The notes under the pieces: generated by a model
The model's input: only the letters and a program-made list of their open reading frames with translations
The model's database searches: none
Told to the model about the DNA's origin: nothing
Shown: positions 45,554-58,198 of the stretch, one piece after another
Layout of the letters: each line of letters begins with the position of its first letter
How positions within the stretch are numbered: position 1 is the stretch's first letter
Source: Dichetophora obliterata
Lineage: Eukaryota; Arthropoda; Insecta; Diptera; Sciomyzidae
NCBI GenBank assembly: GCA_963920525.1
Contig: OY986435.1
Span: 295,983,817-296,047,816, forward strand
DNA length: 64,000 bases
Direction: 5' to 3'
Translations under genes and position numbers: made by a program

Positions 45554-48431
45554 CTCTTCTTTCTTAAATATATTCTACCATAACTGTGGCGGCATGAGAA
45601 GCAAATTAAACAAACTTTATGTTGACGCTAAATCATGCCACTTCAATGTCCTAGTATTCACTGAGACATGGCTAAACGAAACCTTTAATAATGAGGAAAT
45701 TCTTGATAGCAATTGGACTGTCTTCAGGAAGGATCGGGACTACTCCTCAACAGGTCTTTCTCGAGGAGGTGGTGTCCTTGTAGCATCTCACAATTCCCTT
45801 TCAAGTGAGCTAATAGACACACCTAACCATAAACTGTTCGATCACCGAATTATTAGAGTTTGTTCAGGTAAAAGTCTCAATGTGTACATAGGCGTCGTTT
45901 ACATTCCTCCCGGCTCAAGTGAAACAACATACAACGAGCTATGTGAAACACTGACCACCTTTACCTCCTCCCTAAAAGAGGAAGATAAAGTTGTTATTCT
46001 TGGTGACTTCAATCGCCCAAATATATCTTTTGTCACCGACGAAAACGACAACTTTCTTCTTCCTGTAAATCTTTCTAATGCCATAGACTTCAACTTACTT
46101 AGCACCTTTTATGGCAGTGACTTGCAGCAAGTCTCTTCTGTACAAAATCAGAATGGCAGATGGTTGGACCTAATTTTTACTAACTCGTATGAAGAAGTGA
46201 AGGTTAGTCCATGCATGGGAGCAGAAAATTTATTAACCAACACTGTTCATCATACAGCCTTAAAAGTTGTTTTCTCTGCTAATAACATCAACTTTACCCA
46301 GTCTTATAATAACACCATTGCGTACGATTACCTCAACGCCGATTATGAAAGAATAAAATGTTATCTTAGTTCTCTAAATTGGAATCATATTCTATTCAAT
46401 TTAGATTTAGACAGTGCTGTCTCTATATTTTATCAGCACATTTTTACCGCTATCGAAAGTTATGTGCCAATAATAAAGAAAAAGAATAAGCTCACAGAAC
46501 CATGGCTAGACAACAATCTCAGATTTTTGAGGAATCAAAGAAATAAAATCTACAAACTTCTCAAAAACACTGATAATATAAGCGATGAACTGAAGCTTAG
46601 ATATGACGAGCTATCAAGAGAGTTCTCTATCAAGTCAGAAGAAGCGTACAAGTTGTACACGAACATCATCGGAGAAAAAATTGTCCAAGAGCCGAGAAAA
46701 TTCTTTGACTTTGTTAACATGAAGCGCAAATCTAGCGGCTATCCATCGTCTATGTTTAAAGGTAATGTCACTTCGTCCAATTCTCTTGAAATAAGCAACT
46801 TGTATGCCGATCACTTTAAGGAGGTCTTTTGTCTTCCTACCACTTTATTATCTGAAACTTCTCCTAGCTCAACTATTATAGTTGATAGTTTATATTTAAC
46901 CCAGGAAGAGATTTCTAATGCAATAAAAGAACTGGATATATTAAAGGGACCAGGACCAGACTTAATACCTACAAGCTTTTTGGTGCGATGTTTAGACCAA
47001 CTGCTATTGCCATTACACATAATCTTTAACGAATCACTGGTTTGTGGGACATTTCCTTCATATTGGAAATCATCCCATCTTACGCCAATTTACAAGAATG
47101 GTGATAAAAGATCAGTTGAAAATTATAGAGGCATAGCAATCTTGTCAGCCATTCCAAAACTTTTTGAAAAACTTATTTGTGAAAAGCTAACAAGTTTCAT
47201 TAACCCACGTCTAAATGAGCAGCAACACGGGTTCCGAAAAGGGCGATCTACCACCACTAATCTCATGATTATGGTATCAGATGTTTTAGTCAAAATGGAA
47301 AAAGGGCACCAAATAGATGCTGTTTATACTGATTTCAGTAAAGCTTTTGATCGAGTTGATCACAACATTCTTATATATAAGTTAGAAAAGTTTGGTGTTG
47401 CAGGGTCCATACTAAGTTGGCTAAAATCATATTTAAACGGCAGATCCCAGTTTGTTAAATTCCAGGGAGTTCTATCGAAAAAAATTGCAGTCTCCTCGGG
47501 AGTTCCGCAAGGTAGTCATCTTGGTCCTCTTCTTTTCAATATATTCATATCCGATCTGTCAGAAGTTCTAAACGATATCCCACATCTTATGTATGCAGAT
47601 GATTTAAAAATGTACTATTCAATTCAATCAGATGTAGATGTAAATTTTTTGCAATCAAAATTGTTGTCTCTTGAGCAATGGTGTTTTCAAAATAAACTAC
47701 ATCTTAATGTCAATAAATGCAATGTTATTAGCTTTTCTCGTAAAAACAACGTAACATTACATACCTACCACCTCAATAGTATCGAACTAAAAAGGGTCAA
47801 CCATATAGTGGATCTTGGAGTTGTCTTAGATTGCAAGATGCGCTTTAATCTGCACTATGATAAAATTGTGTCCAGAGCCAGCAAACAGCTCGGTTTTATA
47901 AAAAGACGTGCAAATGAATTCAAGAATATATGGGTCACTACATCCTTGTACCGTGCATTAGTGCGCCCAATACTTGAATATGCATGCATAATTTGGAATC
48001 CATCTTTCGATTCCCATAGAGAAAGAATTGAGTCTATTCAAAAGCAGTTCTTACTATACGCGCTTAGAGATATGTACAACCCCCATGATTATTGTAGCCT
48101 TCCATCATATGAACATAGACTCAGCCTTTTAAATTTGATGCCACTATCAACAAGAAGATCGTTATTGGGCTCATGCTTCACATTTGATGTAATTAATGGT
48201 GCTATTCACAGCGAATATATTTCTAATATGATTTCCTTTAACGATCCAATTAGGCGCACTAGGCATACTCGATTGTTAACTGAATATCAGCACCAAACTA
48301 CATATGCAAATAATGAACCCATCAATCGTTGTTGCAGAGAATTTAATAATATCTCTATATACTACTCACCTTCTATGTCCAAATCCTCTTTCAAGCAAAC
48401 CCTATATAAATCACTCAGAAATCAGAATTAA
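45474..48431 (+). CDS. LINE ORF2: endonuclease and reverse transcriptase
   Basis: From its first ATG the frame has 985 codons and overlaps the ORF1 end by 80 nt in the +1 frame, so reinitiation or frameshifting would be needed for translation. The endonuclease starts at FYHNCGGMRSK (about residue 35), with TETWLN, the RGGGVLV block, VILGDFNRP and a terminal HHTAL. RT motifs are GPGPDLIPTSF, YKNGDKRSVENYRGIAI, QHGFRKGRSTTTNL, YTDFSKAFDRVDH (catalytic Asp), SSGVPQGSHLGPLLF, LMYADDLKMY (catalytic YADD) and LGVVLD. A C-terminal extension follows, and RNase H is absent. All catalytic residues I can judge are present and no stop interrupts the frame, so it could be active in trans or have been so recently. 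Confidence 0.9.
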   Translation: MALMSELNMFLFFKNLVKSNSNIIVPNSSFLNIFYHNCGGMRSKLNKLYVDAKSCHFNVLVFTETWLNETFNNEEILDSNWTVFRKDRDYSSTGLSRGGGVLVASHNSLSSELIDTPNHKLFDHRIIRVCSGKSLNVYIGVVYIPPGSSETTYNELCETLTTFTSSLKEEDKVVILGDFNRPNISFVTDENDNFLLPVNLSNAIDFNLLSTFYGSDLQQVSSVQNQNGRWLDLIFTNSYEEVKVSPCMGAENLLTNTVHHTALKVVFSANNINFTQSYNNTIAYDYLNADYERIKCYLSSLNWNHILFNLDLDSAVSIFYQHIFTAIESYVPIIKKKNKLTEPWLDNNLRFLRNQRNKIYKLLKNTDNISDELKLRYDELSREFSIKSEEAYKLYTNIIGEKIVQEPRKFFDFVNMKRKSSGYPSSMFKGNVTSSNSLEISNLYADHFKEVFCLPTTLLSETSPSSTIIVDSLYLTQEEISNAIKELDILKGPGPDLIPTSFLVRCLDQLLLPLHIIFNESLVCGTFPSYWKSSHLTPIYKNGDKRSVENYRGIAILSAIPKLFEKLICEKLTSFINPRLNEQQHGFRKGRSTTTNLMIMVSDVLVKMEKGHQIDAVYTDFSKAFDRVDHNILIYKLEKFGVAGSILSWLKSYLNGRSQFVKFQGVLSKKIAVSSGVPQGSHLGPLLFNIFISDLSEVLNDIPHLMYADDLKMYYSIQSDVDVNFLQSKLLSLEQWCFQNKLHLNVNKCNVISFSRKNNVTLHTYHLNSIELKRVNHIVDLGVVLDCKMRFNLHYDKIVSRASKQLGFIKRRANEFKNIWVTTSLYRALVRPILEYACIIWNPSFDSHRERIESIQKQFLLYALRDMYNPHDYCSLPSYEHRLSLLNLMPLSTRRSLLGSCFTFDVINGAIHSEYISNMISFNDPIRRTRHTRLLTEYQHQTTYANNEPINRCCREFNNISIYYSPSMSKSSFKQTLYKSLRNQN

Positions 48432-48828
48432 CACAGGCCTCAGATAAACTACATACATGTATGGATTTATATGTATAAGCATTTAGTTTAATAAATCAAA
48501 ATTCTTTAACATCCCTCTCCAAATCTCCCATTTACATCCTTTTGTCCTTATAGTCTTTAAGAATAATATATATACATCGTATCTTAAGTGTGTATATAGT
48601 CTTTCTTGTTTTCCTCCTCTTCTCTTAGTTTTGACATGGTTTTTGAAATCATGTCAATCCGGTGGGCGGAGTATGCCCACTAAGAGCACCAAATAAAAAA
48701 TAAAATAAAAACAAGGAAAGGGGAGAAGAAAAACAAAAAACTTAGTAATAAGTAAACAAAACCTGTTAGAATAAGTTAGAATAAGTAAATTGCATTGCCT
48801 TGTTTGGCCAATAAATAAATAAATAAAA

Positions 48829-49381
48829 GAGTATTTTTTTTAAGCCACCAAAGTAATCAGTTGCAGGAATATCATACTTTTTCGCAGTACTAAATACCTA
48901 AGGATACATTTCACTGCTGCTTTTTCTACTACGTCCTGCACTGCTTGTTTGTTTTGATAGAAAATTTAAGTGAGTTTTTAAAAAACTAATTTCAATATTT
49001 TGTTGTGCAAATCTATTCACACCGCTGACGGCTTATTGGATCCACTGGCACATTATATTTACGAATTTTATCACCAAAATACACTTTTGCAAATACCGCA
49101 CGTTATTTTAACAATTACAACTTAATAGTAGCGATTTATATTTCAATTGAAAAAAAAACGACTCTCAACAAAATTTAAAAAAAAATTTTCAATAATAATT
49201 ATCAGAGCAATAATTATTATAAACGCAACGCACACTATTTTTTTCCTGCTAACAGCAAAATATTGAATAACTACTTTTTTTAAAAAAATACACAACAAAA
49301 CCCCGTAACATAACTTTTTTCATAGAAGACCACAAAACCCTGGTTGTCATTTATATTTGAGAGAGAATATATTTTTTTTTA
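48829..49381. other. Continuation of the element invaded by the LINE
   Basis: The DNA is AT-rich without coding content. It lies between the LINE tail and the right inverted repeat, so it probably belongs to the invaded element. Confidence 0.4.
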
Positions 49382-49490
49382 CAAATTTACGGGTGTTGTC
49401 AAACGAATGGACAACCTATAATAATTGAATCATGCTTTTAACGAAGAATAAAATTAAAGCTGTCATAGCTAAATTTTTAGCGATTGCTGC
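49382..49490 (-). repeat. Right terminal inverted repeat, partner of 43165-43271
   Basis: ACGGGTGTTGTCAAACGAAT and GGACAACCTATAATAATTGA pair with the left copy. The repeat continues to AGCTAAATTTTTAGC. Confidence 0.65.
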
Positions 49491-52400
49491 GATTCTAAAC
49501 TTTTTTTTAGCGATTTACAGAAACTCTAATTTTATTTTTAGCTATAATTTTGGGGTCCAATATTTTGTTGCCGCTAAGTTAAAAATTAAAAGATTTTTCA
49601 ATTAAAATCGTAATTTTTGATATATATATTAAGAAAAATTAATGCTTTGTCTCTTTTGAATGTTTTCAAAGAAAAATATACCTATTTAAAGCACTTTTCC
49701 GAAAGCTTGCTGTTTGTATTTATCAGTTGTATTAATATTAGGGGTATTCACGTGTCAGTGCACTTGCCTGTGCAGTTAAGGACTTGTGCAGTTGTGCAGT
49801 TAGGTTTTCGTGAACAAACCACTAACCCTTTTTCCAAGCTGTCAAATTTTTCAATGCACACAAGTGCACAACTGCTCAAATCTTCAAGTTTTAGGCTGCA
49901 GTAAAAGCACTTGTGCAGATTTTTGACGCATGTATATTTTGATTTTGTAAAGTGCAGAAGAAAGTATTGCTTCTTGGGTCTTTCTTATCATTGGTATGCT
50001 TCTACGTTACACGGAATAATGCAGTTAGTTTGCAATTAAGTCATTAATTGACAAGAAATTTTGCACCTAATTTTTAATATGTAAAATGTACTCTGAGTGC
50101 AAAATTTTGAATAATTGAATGAAACCTAAGCCTCCAATAAGCCACGACTGTTTTGGTATTTAAAGTTGAACCAGTCAAAATAAATCTTTACTAGTTTTTA
50201 CATAGTTTTATTCTATGACAACACGAGAATATTTAATGAAAAATCATAAAGTACTCGTGTAAATATACTTAAAAAATTAACCACAAATTTTTAAGTATGT
50301 TAACTTAAGTTTTTTTAAAATTTTTTCAAATTACTGAATGTTTTTATTTTGCACTTTTTATTTAGATATTGGTGCAGTTAGTAAACCATTTTAAAAATAA
50401 GAAACAAGCTTATTTTAATTATTATATTAATTTAATTAAGGTTCGAAAGAAACTTTAAAAGATTTTCGAAAACTTTTCACTCGGATGATAAATTTTTGAC
50501 AGTCGGAAGTAGAAATTTTGACAACCGGCACAAGAATTTTTGAGTGAAGCAAAAGGGTTGTGCTTTACCCTTACAAAATTGTTAGTATCAGTGTTTTGCT
50601 GTGTAGTTTTTCTGAAAAAAGTAGTTTTATTTATGTTTCTGTATAAAAAATAGGATTGTGCTTTGCTTTTAGTATTTAGAAAATATTTATTTTTAGGCTA
50701 AAAATGCAGGCTTGAGGAGAAATTAAAAAGCATGGAGTCACTTCAGTCGTCTTCAATTTATTTTAGCGTCAATAAAAATTACTACAATTATTTTTTAAGA
50801 TTTTTATAACTAGGCCAGTCTTAGGAGCTAAAGAGTTTAAAATAAATATTTATGTTAAATTTGGAAGTTCATTACTTCTGATATACGCAGTGTATTAAGT
50901 TTTTTCTTTACTGCATTCAACTTGCAAAACTAATACATTGAGTATACGTGTTCAAGGATGTTTTATGGTTAGCTGCAGCCATGGTTGATCGACTGAGTAT
51001 AAGTCAATATTTTCTTTCGTATTACAGTCGATTGAGCTCAAAATTTGGCAGTAAGTGTATTTCGGGTATGGCAACCTTTAGGTATAGTGCGATTTTTATC
51101 CTCGCGTATAGTTTAGGTTAAGGATTTTTAGGTCCAGTTGACAAGAAAACTTTAACACTGATATTTTTTTTACTACAGTATATTTTATAAGTGGAGTAAA
51201 ATCTAAACATATAATTTTAAAACATGTTTTCAATTTATTCCATCTCTAAGCTAATTAGATAAAATACATACAACAAAATAATCATGAATAAAAATTTTAA
51301 TTTTTTTACAAATTTTTAATGTGTGCACAAGTTTTGGTTTTATAAGTTATTTTACTTAAAACAGTTACATTCCTTGGCTCATAATATTATTTTGAATACA
51401 AAGATAATTTGTAGTAGTAGTGGCAGTCAAATGCGTCTTAAAAAACTCGTTCATTCGCTGAGAAGACGTCCAACATTTCTGGATAACATTTTAAGGTTTC
51501 ATTTGCCACAGCGAAAAATGACAATTTAAACCAAATGGCACACAGCCATAACCAAATCAATTTTTTGACATAAAAATCGCTAAAACAACGCTTCCTGTGG
51601 CGAGTAGTAGAAGCAACATTTTTAGCTAGGCGATTTGAAACTCAGAATCGCATTTTAGCGAAATCGCTAAGGAATTGAACGAAGCATTTTTTTAGCATTT
51701 AAGCGAAAGAGATTTAGCTTTAGCTAGGCGATTTTCAGAATCCGGCCTCTGGTCCAATACCTTATACACTCGTCCAACTCAGTTGTTAACATAGTTTCGC
51801 TTATTTTGCATTACTATCAATGCAAGTAAGTTCTTTTCAGGAACGTTGGTTTGAGACTCAGCTAAATTAAACTAATGTTTGGATTAAAAAATAGTACTTT
51901 TTGGATTGAAAATTCCTTTAAACCAAAGTTTGGATTAAAAAGTAGTCCAAAATTTTTAACCGTGTACCAATAAATTCAGTTCAGCGAAATATATTTTCTT
52001 AATGCCATTATTAACCGGAAGAATTGTACTTTCAAATAAAAAAAGAAATTTGAGAAAATATTCAGTAGTTTTTTTTATAGAATTTTTTAAACGAAAAGTT
52101 ATTTGGCGGACCCTGTATGTCTTTTTTTGGAACGTTTGCTCTTTGCAATTTGGCATAGCTCTTTTAGAAAACTGTTTTTAACAAATTTTTTTATTTATAA
52201 AAGAATAAGTTGATTTTTTTAAAAGTGGCCTAAAATGTATTGTGTTATTTTACGTTTCTCTTCGTCAAACTAATATTTACTAAATCGAACGAAAAAGTTC
52301 CATTTTTGACTTAAGTAGAGGTTTGTGGCTTGCAGGCTGCACGAGTATTTGCACATGCTCTGTTGAAATCCTTTCAATGATGCAAATTCAGTCAGTAGAG

Positions 52401-53908
52401 CTGTTAAACATAAAAAGGCTTATACAAAAATTTAGTAACTGAAATTAAAAAGATTCATCAGAAATGGTGCCTTATTTTAGAACACCTTTATTTACTCTCT
52501 ATGCACAACTACTTCTTGAAAATCGAATGACCACCAAACTGAAATTGGCAAGCTTCATATTCCCTTCAACAAACGGCTCCAGCTGCACGTAGAAGTTCCA
52601 CGTTGTGAACTAATGCAAAAATGTAGGTACCGACTACTTATAATTATGCACATAATAACAGCACTTTCATATTACTACACATCGAAGTTTCTTTTGGCCA
52701 ACTAATGATTGTAATCTTTGGAGCTGACATCGATCAGCGGAAATGAAATTACGGATATAAAGTGCAATTCAAGCCCTTTAAATGTTTGAACACAAAGGAT
52801 CCAGAACTAGATCAACAAGTAATGCCGACTCCGAACAGCTCGTGTTCTTAAGAAGCTTTACTTTGCAGTTATTACTCTCTGAGGTTTATTTTAAAATAAT
52901 TCTTAATTGAATACAATAAACATTCTGTCTTAGAAGTGAATTAAACCCCTGCCACCACGGATCTTAGCATACCGCATTTTTAACAGTTAGCGGAATATAA
53001 ATCTTTAATATTGTGCATAAGAAAGTTGCGAACTCAAATGTTTTTATAGTAAACATTTGTTTTGTCACAGCACAAACGTGTGAAAACTTGTGAATGAAGC
53101 AAAAATCACAAGTTATATCAAATATCCCAAGTTAGAATTTATAACTGGTCATATATTTGGAAGTTAGATAAATCACAAGTTGACAAAAGTTATCAAACGA
53201 AAGTTATATCAAATCTTCAATATGTCAAAATATTTTTGAGAAATTCAAGTGAATAAAATGGAATAACTTTTGAAATCGAATAAATCCCAAAGTTATTCCA
53301 ACTTCTCAAGTTAAAAAAGTGAATAAAACGACCCTTAGTCTGTAATGAAGCACAAAGATTATTCGGTTGCAGATTATTAAATATAAAAGATATCAAAACG
53401 ATGAAATCTTAAACTTTTAGTAACTTCATATAACTAGTGACAGGAAAGCTTGTATTTAGATCACACCCACCTGCCTGAATTTCGAGAAAAATTCACTAGT
53501 TAAAATAAATACTTTGGAAGGAGATGTCACCAACTATTGTTAAAAATTATTGAAACTTCAACAAATGGAAATAGATACAAAGAAGGCACATTGTAACTGT
53601 GAGCATCCAAATCTAAAAATATGAAACAATTTTCGCAGCTGCGAAAAATCGCTCCTTTGTCTGGAAATAGCGCACGCCACTAAAAACCCTCAAAGTGAGG
53701 ATATTCGCGCCATGCCACACTGTCAATTAAAAGCATAAATCAAATTAGTTTCCAAATCGATGAACACGCTATAAAGTTAAGTTGAGCTCAGCGCATCTTG
53801 TTCCCGAAAACCAGCAGCGCTTGATAGTTGCTCTTTTCAGAGACAAATAATTGTCCATTATACAAACCACACACGACAAAACAAACAAAACAAACAAAGC
53901 AGTCACTA
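49491..53908. other. AT-rich interval with minor repeats, no gene
   Basis: At 49738-49925 the sequence starts GGGGTATTCACGTGTCAGTG and contains multiple (T)GTGCAGTT units, probably a MITE remnant. TAGCGATT/AATCGCTA phrases recur at 49480-49510 and 51565-51735 and may mark another inverted-repeat element of about 2.2 kb. 52440-52880 is more complex sequence without a readable product. Confidence 0.35.
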
Positions 53909-54160
53909 ACTTACACCCATGAAGCCGCATCACTGCCAGCGCCATGATTTACCCTGCCGCAATCGTCGACATGATTAGAAATGGACAATCCACGAACAAC
54001 CATTTCAGTGCCGCGCGCGTCAATCCAAACTGGAAACCAATGACAAAACGCATTCAATAGAATAACAACCCCTGTCTGAGTATCACTTCAGAATCATGGT
54101 AGAATAAGAAGCTAGCTGCAGGGCTGAAAGCTGAAAGCTGAAAGCTGAAAGCCGAGAGCC
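53909..54160. other. GC-richer patch with a possible first exon and a GCTGAAA array
   Basis: On the minus strand an ATG at 53945 opens about ten codons (MALAVMRLHG) ending in GGT|GTAAGT, a strong splice donor at 53914-53909. No downstream exon was found. At 54123-54152 GCTGAAA is repeated four times on the plus strand. The patch stands out from its AT-rich surroundings and could be a promoter or 5' exon. Confidence 0.25.
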
Positions 54161-56639
54161 GGACCTGTCAATACGAAGTTGACAGCTCATGAAATCTATG
54201 AGAAAGTAAAAAAAGGAACACAAAAGTATCTACATGGATTTTGACAATTTTGGCCAGCAGAAAGAGAGCACGATCAGCCTAGTGACTGACTACCATCTTT
54301 ATTTCAACGAGTTTAGAATCGGAATTTTTCCCAGAACAGTCTACAACTACTCAATGCTTCAGTAGTGCGCGACAATGGGCAGAAGTCAATAATTAAATTT
54401 ATGGCACTTCAGCCACCACAATACTTATTGCAAAAGAGAATCCTTGCCGGTGCTCGTACTAATGTTTACCTGGATGTGTTTTTAAAAAAAAAAATAAGTA
54501 ACTTCTACACTTTTGTGTTGCGCCAAAGAAATCGACATAAAATCGCAACTACTTAAAACGCAGGGAACTCAAGAAATTGTAACGGAAAGTGGTGCGTGCT
54601 CAACGACTAGATCTGATGTCCTTTTATTGAAATTTAACACACAAATGCACATACATTCACACATACCCACACAAACAATAGGGCATGTGGCTGCTGAGGC
54701 TGTTGCCATAGGATGTGCATGTTTGTCTTCTATCCTATACATATTCATAGTCAAAATGTTGCTGCATTGTGAATTGAATGGAGAATGGAGTGCTGAGGCC
54801 ACGCCTTCCCCTAAATTTTGAAACAATTTTGTTCACTGGTAAAGTGTACAGTTGGCCTGAAAATTGCGAGACTCAATGAGTGGCAAAGGGTTTGATAAGA
54901 AACGATCACAAAGCGCCCACTTTCAGCCCTATGAAACGTTACATAATATATGTACATACAGTATATGCGAGTAGGTTTTAGTGTAGTTACTTTGCCACAA
55001 AAGAAAACCATCTGATCATTGAGAATGCTGTATTAAGGTCCAGTTCGAAATCGAACAAAGATTAAAGAAAGCTTTGGGTTGATGATTAAATATTGACAAA
55101 TAAAATAGTTTCTTTAGCAGCCCTATTCTGGCAAAGTGACAATAGTCAACCAGTATTTTTAATATTTATATGTGTTTGTCAAGGGTGTCCGCAGGATTTG
55201 TTTTTGGGGAGGGCGGGGGGGAAGGCATAAAGGAGCCTAGAATGCACATGAAGAAAATGTAACCTATATAATTCTATTTTCTGAGATTTTTTGTACTAAT
55301 TTTGTTATCATGATACGCCGGTTGACACACGCTTGTGCACATAAGAAAATTATATGTATTTCAAAGATGGGGTAAAAATCTTTCTCGTATCATGCCCGAA
55401 ACATTTTCAAATGCAATTTTTTTTTCATGTCATTTCAAAGATTTCTATCTCAACAAATATGCTTTGTAATTAAGTAAATTAAATTACTATTAAGTAGATT
55501 AAACTACTATTAAGCCCCCAAATTTTCCACTTTTCAAATAAGAATACAAAAATATCACAATATTTTTATTTCGATACTTATTAGAATTAAATTTTTTTTT
55601 GATTACTGTTGGAAATGTTATGAAAAAAAGAATAAAAACATAAGAAATCATAAAAATTACAAATATTTATCTAGGCGACCGCCGGGATCGAACCTTGGCC
55701 CCCAGCACGTATATAATATATACACTGCAGTAAAAGTAATAACTTTTAATCAATTAATTAAATTCTTTCTTAACTTATTATTTTAAATTTTCTAATTGAT
55801 AACTGTTTGAAAATCAATTAAATTATTTCTAAGGGCCGCATTCTCAATGTCCGGTTAAGCACTAATCAGAACTTTAACCAGCAGTTAGCAAAAAAGCCAT
55901 TTCTCAATCTTCGGTTAAGGCTTTACTGTCAGTTAAGTGCTGATTAAGTTAACGGCAAGTTGTGGTTTCGGTTAGCGCTAATCGGAAGAATAACTGAATA
56001 GAGTAAACTATTTTTTGTTTATTTTACACAAAAATAGACAGAACTTCAATAATTTATTTTCTTTATAATTAAAGTTTAATTATAAAATCACCAAAATAGA
56101 GTAAGGACATATGCAATTACCGAACCGACGCCATACCGAACCTCGAACTCCAGGCCAATCTTCCCCCACACCGAAAAAAATGTGCGGAACTACATCAATA
56201 TTTTTTTTGTTAATATAAAACTTTTTTGCATGATACAACTCATTTTCAAAGTTTGGAGTAAATTAAAAGCAGTTTCAAACTAACCCTGCATCTTCTCCGA
56301 ACATTTGTCCTTTTAACTCCATTAAAACTTGTTGCAACCATCTATGAAGAACGTCTTTGTATTTCAAAGCTGAAACGGAGTTATTTTTAGCACGAAACGG
56401 AGTCTGCTCGAGCAATATGTCCGTTTGTTCGTTTTACTTTGAATGAAGAGAAAGTACTCAAATATTTTAACAAGCAAATCAAGTTTGCTGTAAGAATTAA
56501 GTGTTGCATAATGATAAAAAAGTGCCGTTTTTACTATTGCGAGTTATATGTTTTCGTTATCTTTATCTTTATTATGCGGTTATTTGATATAGAGGATAAA
56601 ATTTTTCGAGTCTCGTCACGAAAAAATGTGTACACAAGC
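54161..56639. other. Intergenic, no gene recognised
   Basis: The half-MITE start CAGCCCTATTCTGGCAAA lies at 55118. At 55850-55990 CGGTTAAGCACTAATCAG and its inverse-like partners suggest a small MITE. Other frames are short and unrecognised. Confidence 0.4.
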
Positions 56640-56985
56640 AATGATAGTTTGTGTATAGGGACCCCCAGAAGGGTGGTAGATAGAGTGCTGGTGTGATTAG
56701 AAGAAATGTTCAATGAAAAATTCAGTAGTACCAGACATTAGACCCTCTAACGGTCATAGATTTTTTTATATTAATTATAATAAACATTGCTTCATTTTGT
56801 GTTTTTTGTATCGGGATTCCGAGAAGGGTGGCAGATAGAGAAAAGGTGATTTCAAAATAAGTGTTAAGGGGGAAAAATTAATAGGACCTGCTCATATATT
56901 GATCCCCCTAGGGGTTATAGATGTTTTGATATGAATTATAAAAGCCATTTTAAAAAATTTTTTTTGTATGGGGACTAACACAATA
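56640..56985 (+). repeat. Two-copy tandem repeat, about 160 bp
   Basis: Both copies read GAGAAGGGTGGCAGATAGAG (or CAGAAGGGTGGTAGATAGAG) and later CCTCTAACGGTCATAGAT/CCCTAGGGGTTATAGATG with a TTTGTAT-GGGA junction. Confidence 0.65.
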
Positions 56986-57539
56986 GATCACCATAGGTGA
57001 ATTTTTTCCCGTTATCTCGTAAATTTCAAATCACGGACATATTCCGCATACATTGCAAACTATTAAGACCAGTATTACTAACTGAAACACAAATCAATGA
57101 CATGAAAATATTGAATAAACAGAATACTTTTTATGAAAATTGTGTATTGTAATTCGTTTGAGAAGCTATCTCTTTCTTTCTCTGTTTTTTTACAAATATC
57201 TATCTTATTCTTTATACTGTAAATTTTTAAAATTATACTGTAAAACCTGCGATGTATTTTTTATAGAAAATTTTAGGAAACTAAACAATTGTATTAAATT
57301 TGGTTTACAACAGTTGTTTTAATATAAGTCAAGATACATACATTTTTTAAATGTATTCATGAGTTTTTGGAACGTACTAAAGTCACATATTACCATATTT
57401 TATTAATGAAACTACATTAAACACTTAAAAACAAATTTTTAATGTATGTATGACGTCATCTAGGCACCCCTAATACAATTCAATTAACACAAATCGCCTT
57501 AAGAATATTTGTAACATGACGTTACAAATATTATATACT

Positions 57540-57740
57540 TTTTATACACTAAATAAACTATTAAATAATTTCGATGTATATGCATATATATTCATATTAT
57601 ATTACTTAAATATTCCTACTTATTATTATAAATATAAAGACGTTAAAAATATTATATTTTTACGTAAACTATAATATTAAATACTATCGATATATATATG
57701 TTCAAATTGTATTACTTAAATATTTCTACTTATTATTATT
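57540..57740 (+). repeat. Two-copy AT-rich tandem repeat, about 125 bp
   Basis: ATTACTTAAATATTCCTACT and its near copy at 57710 are followed by TATTATTAT. The upstream halves share TACTATCGATATATAT-like text. Confidence 0.6.
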
Positions 57741-57826
57741 AAAGCAGCAATAACACACAACCGCACTACGACACCAGACCATAGAAACAAACACAAGCTA
57801 CATACCTACTCAATAAAACTAATTGA

Positions 57827-57988
57827 CACACACAACCGCACTACTGCATAAGCCACTAATCAATACACACACTACCTATCTATGCATAGCCAGGCAGGCC
57901 AAAGACAACACACAACCGCACTACTGCATAAGCCGCTAATTAATACGCACACCACCTATCTATGCATAGCCAGGCAGGCCAAAGACAA
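57827..57988 (+). repeat. Near-identical 80-bp tandem duplication
   Basis: ACACACAACCGCACTACTGC followed by TATGCATAGCCAGGCAGGCC and AAAGACA recur exactly 80 bp apart with about five differences. A third partial start ACACACAACCGCACTAC lies near 57752. Confidence 0.85.
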
Positions 57989-58189
57989 AACTGAACGTAT
58001 AATTCCCAACTGGTTTTCTGTCCATATCGAATAAAAGGGCGACACAAAACCAACCAAAGCAGCATTATAGCCGATACAGAGCCTGAACAGAATCAAAAAT
58101 CGTTGCGATCGACGATTCGTTGTTGTTGGAAAATACATGCAAAATACGCAGCTCGTTTTCTGCAACGATAAATCGCAGACTTATAGCCG

Positions 58190-58198
58190 ATACACATT
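58190..58198. repeat. Target duplication of the P-like element, left copy
   Basis: ATACACATT stands immediately before CATGAACC and is repeated after GGTTCATG at 59820-59828. P elements make 8-bp duplications; the ninth base may be shared by chance. Confidence 0.8.

Larger units (their letters stand above)
43272..48828 (+). mobile_element. LINE of the CR1/L2-like group, ORF2 intact
   Basis: This non-LTR retrotransposon of about 5.6 kb has a long ORF1, an overlapping ORF2 with endonuclease and RT but no RNase H, a 3' UTR of about 380 bp and a tail of AATA units (48809-48828). The 5' end is truncated within ORF1's first motif. No clear target duplication could be matched by eye. Uninterrupted frames over more than 5 kb, in a region where every other element is broken, indicate recent insertion. 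Confidence 0.9.
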
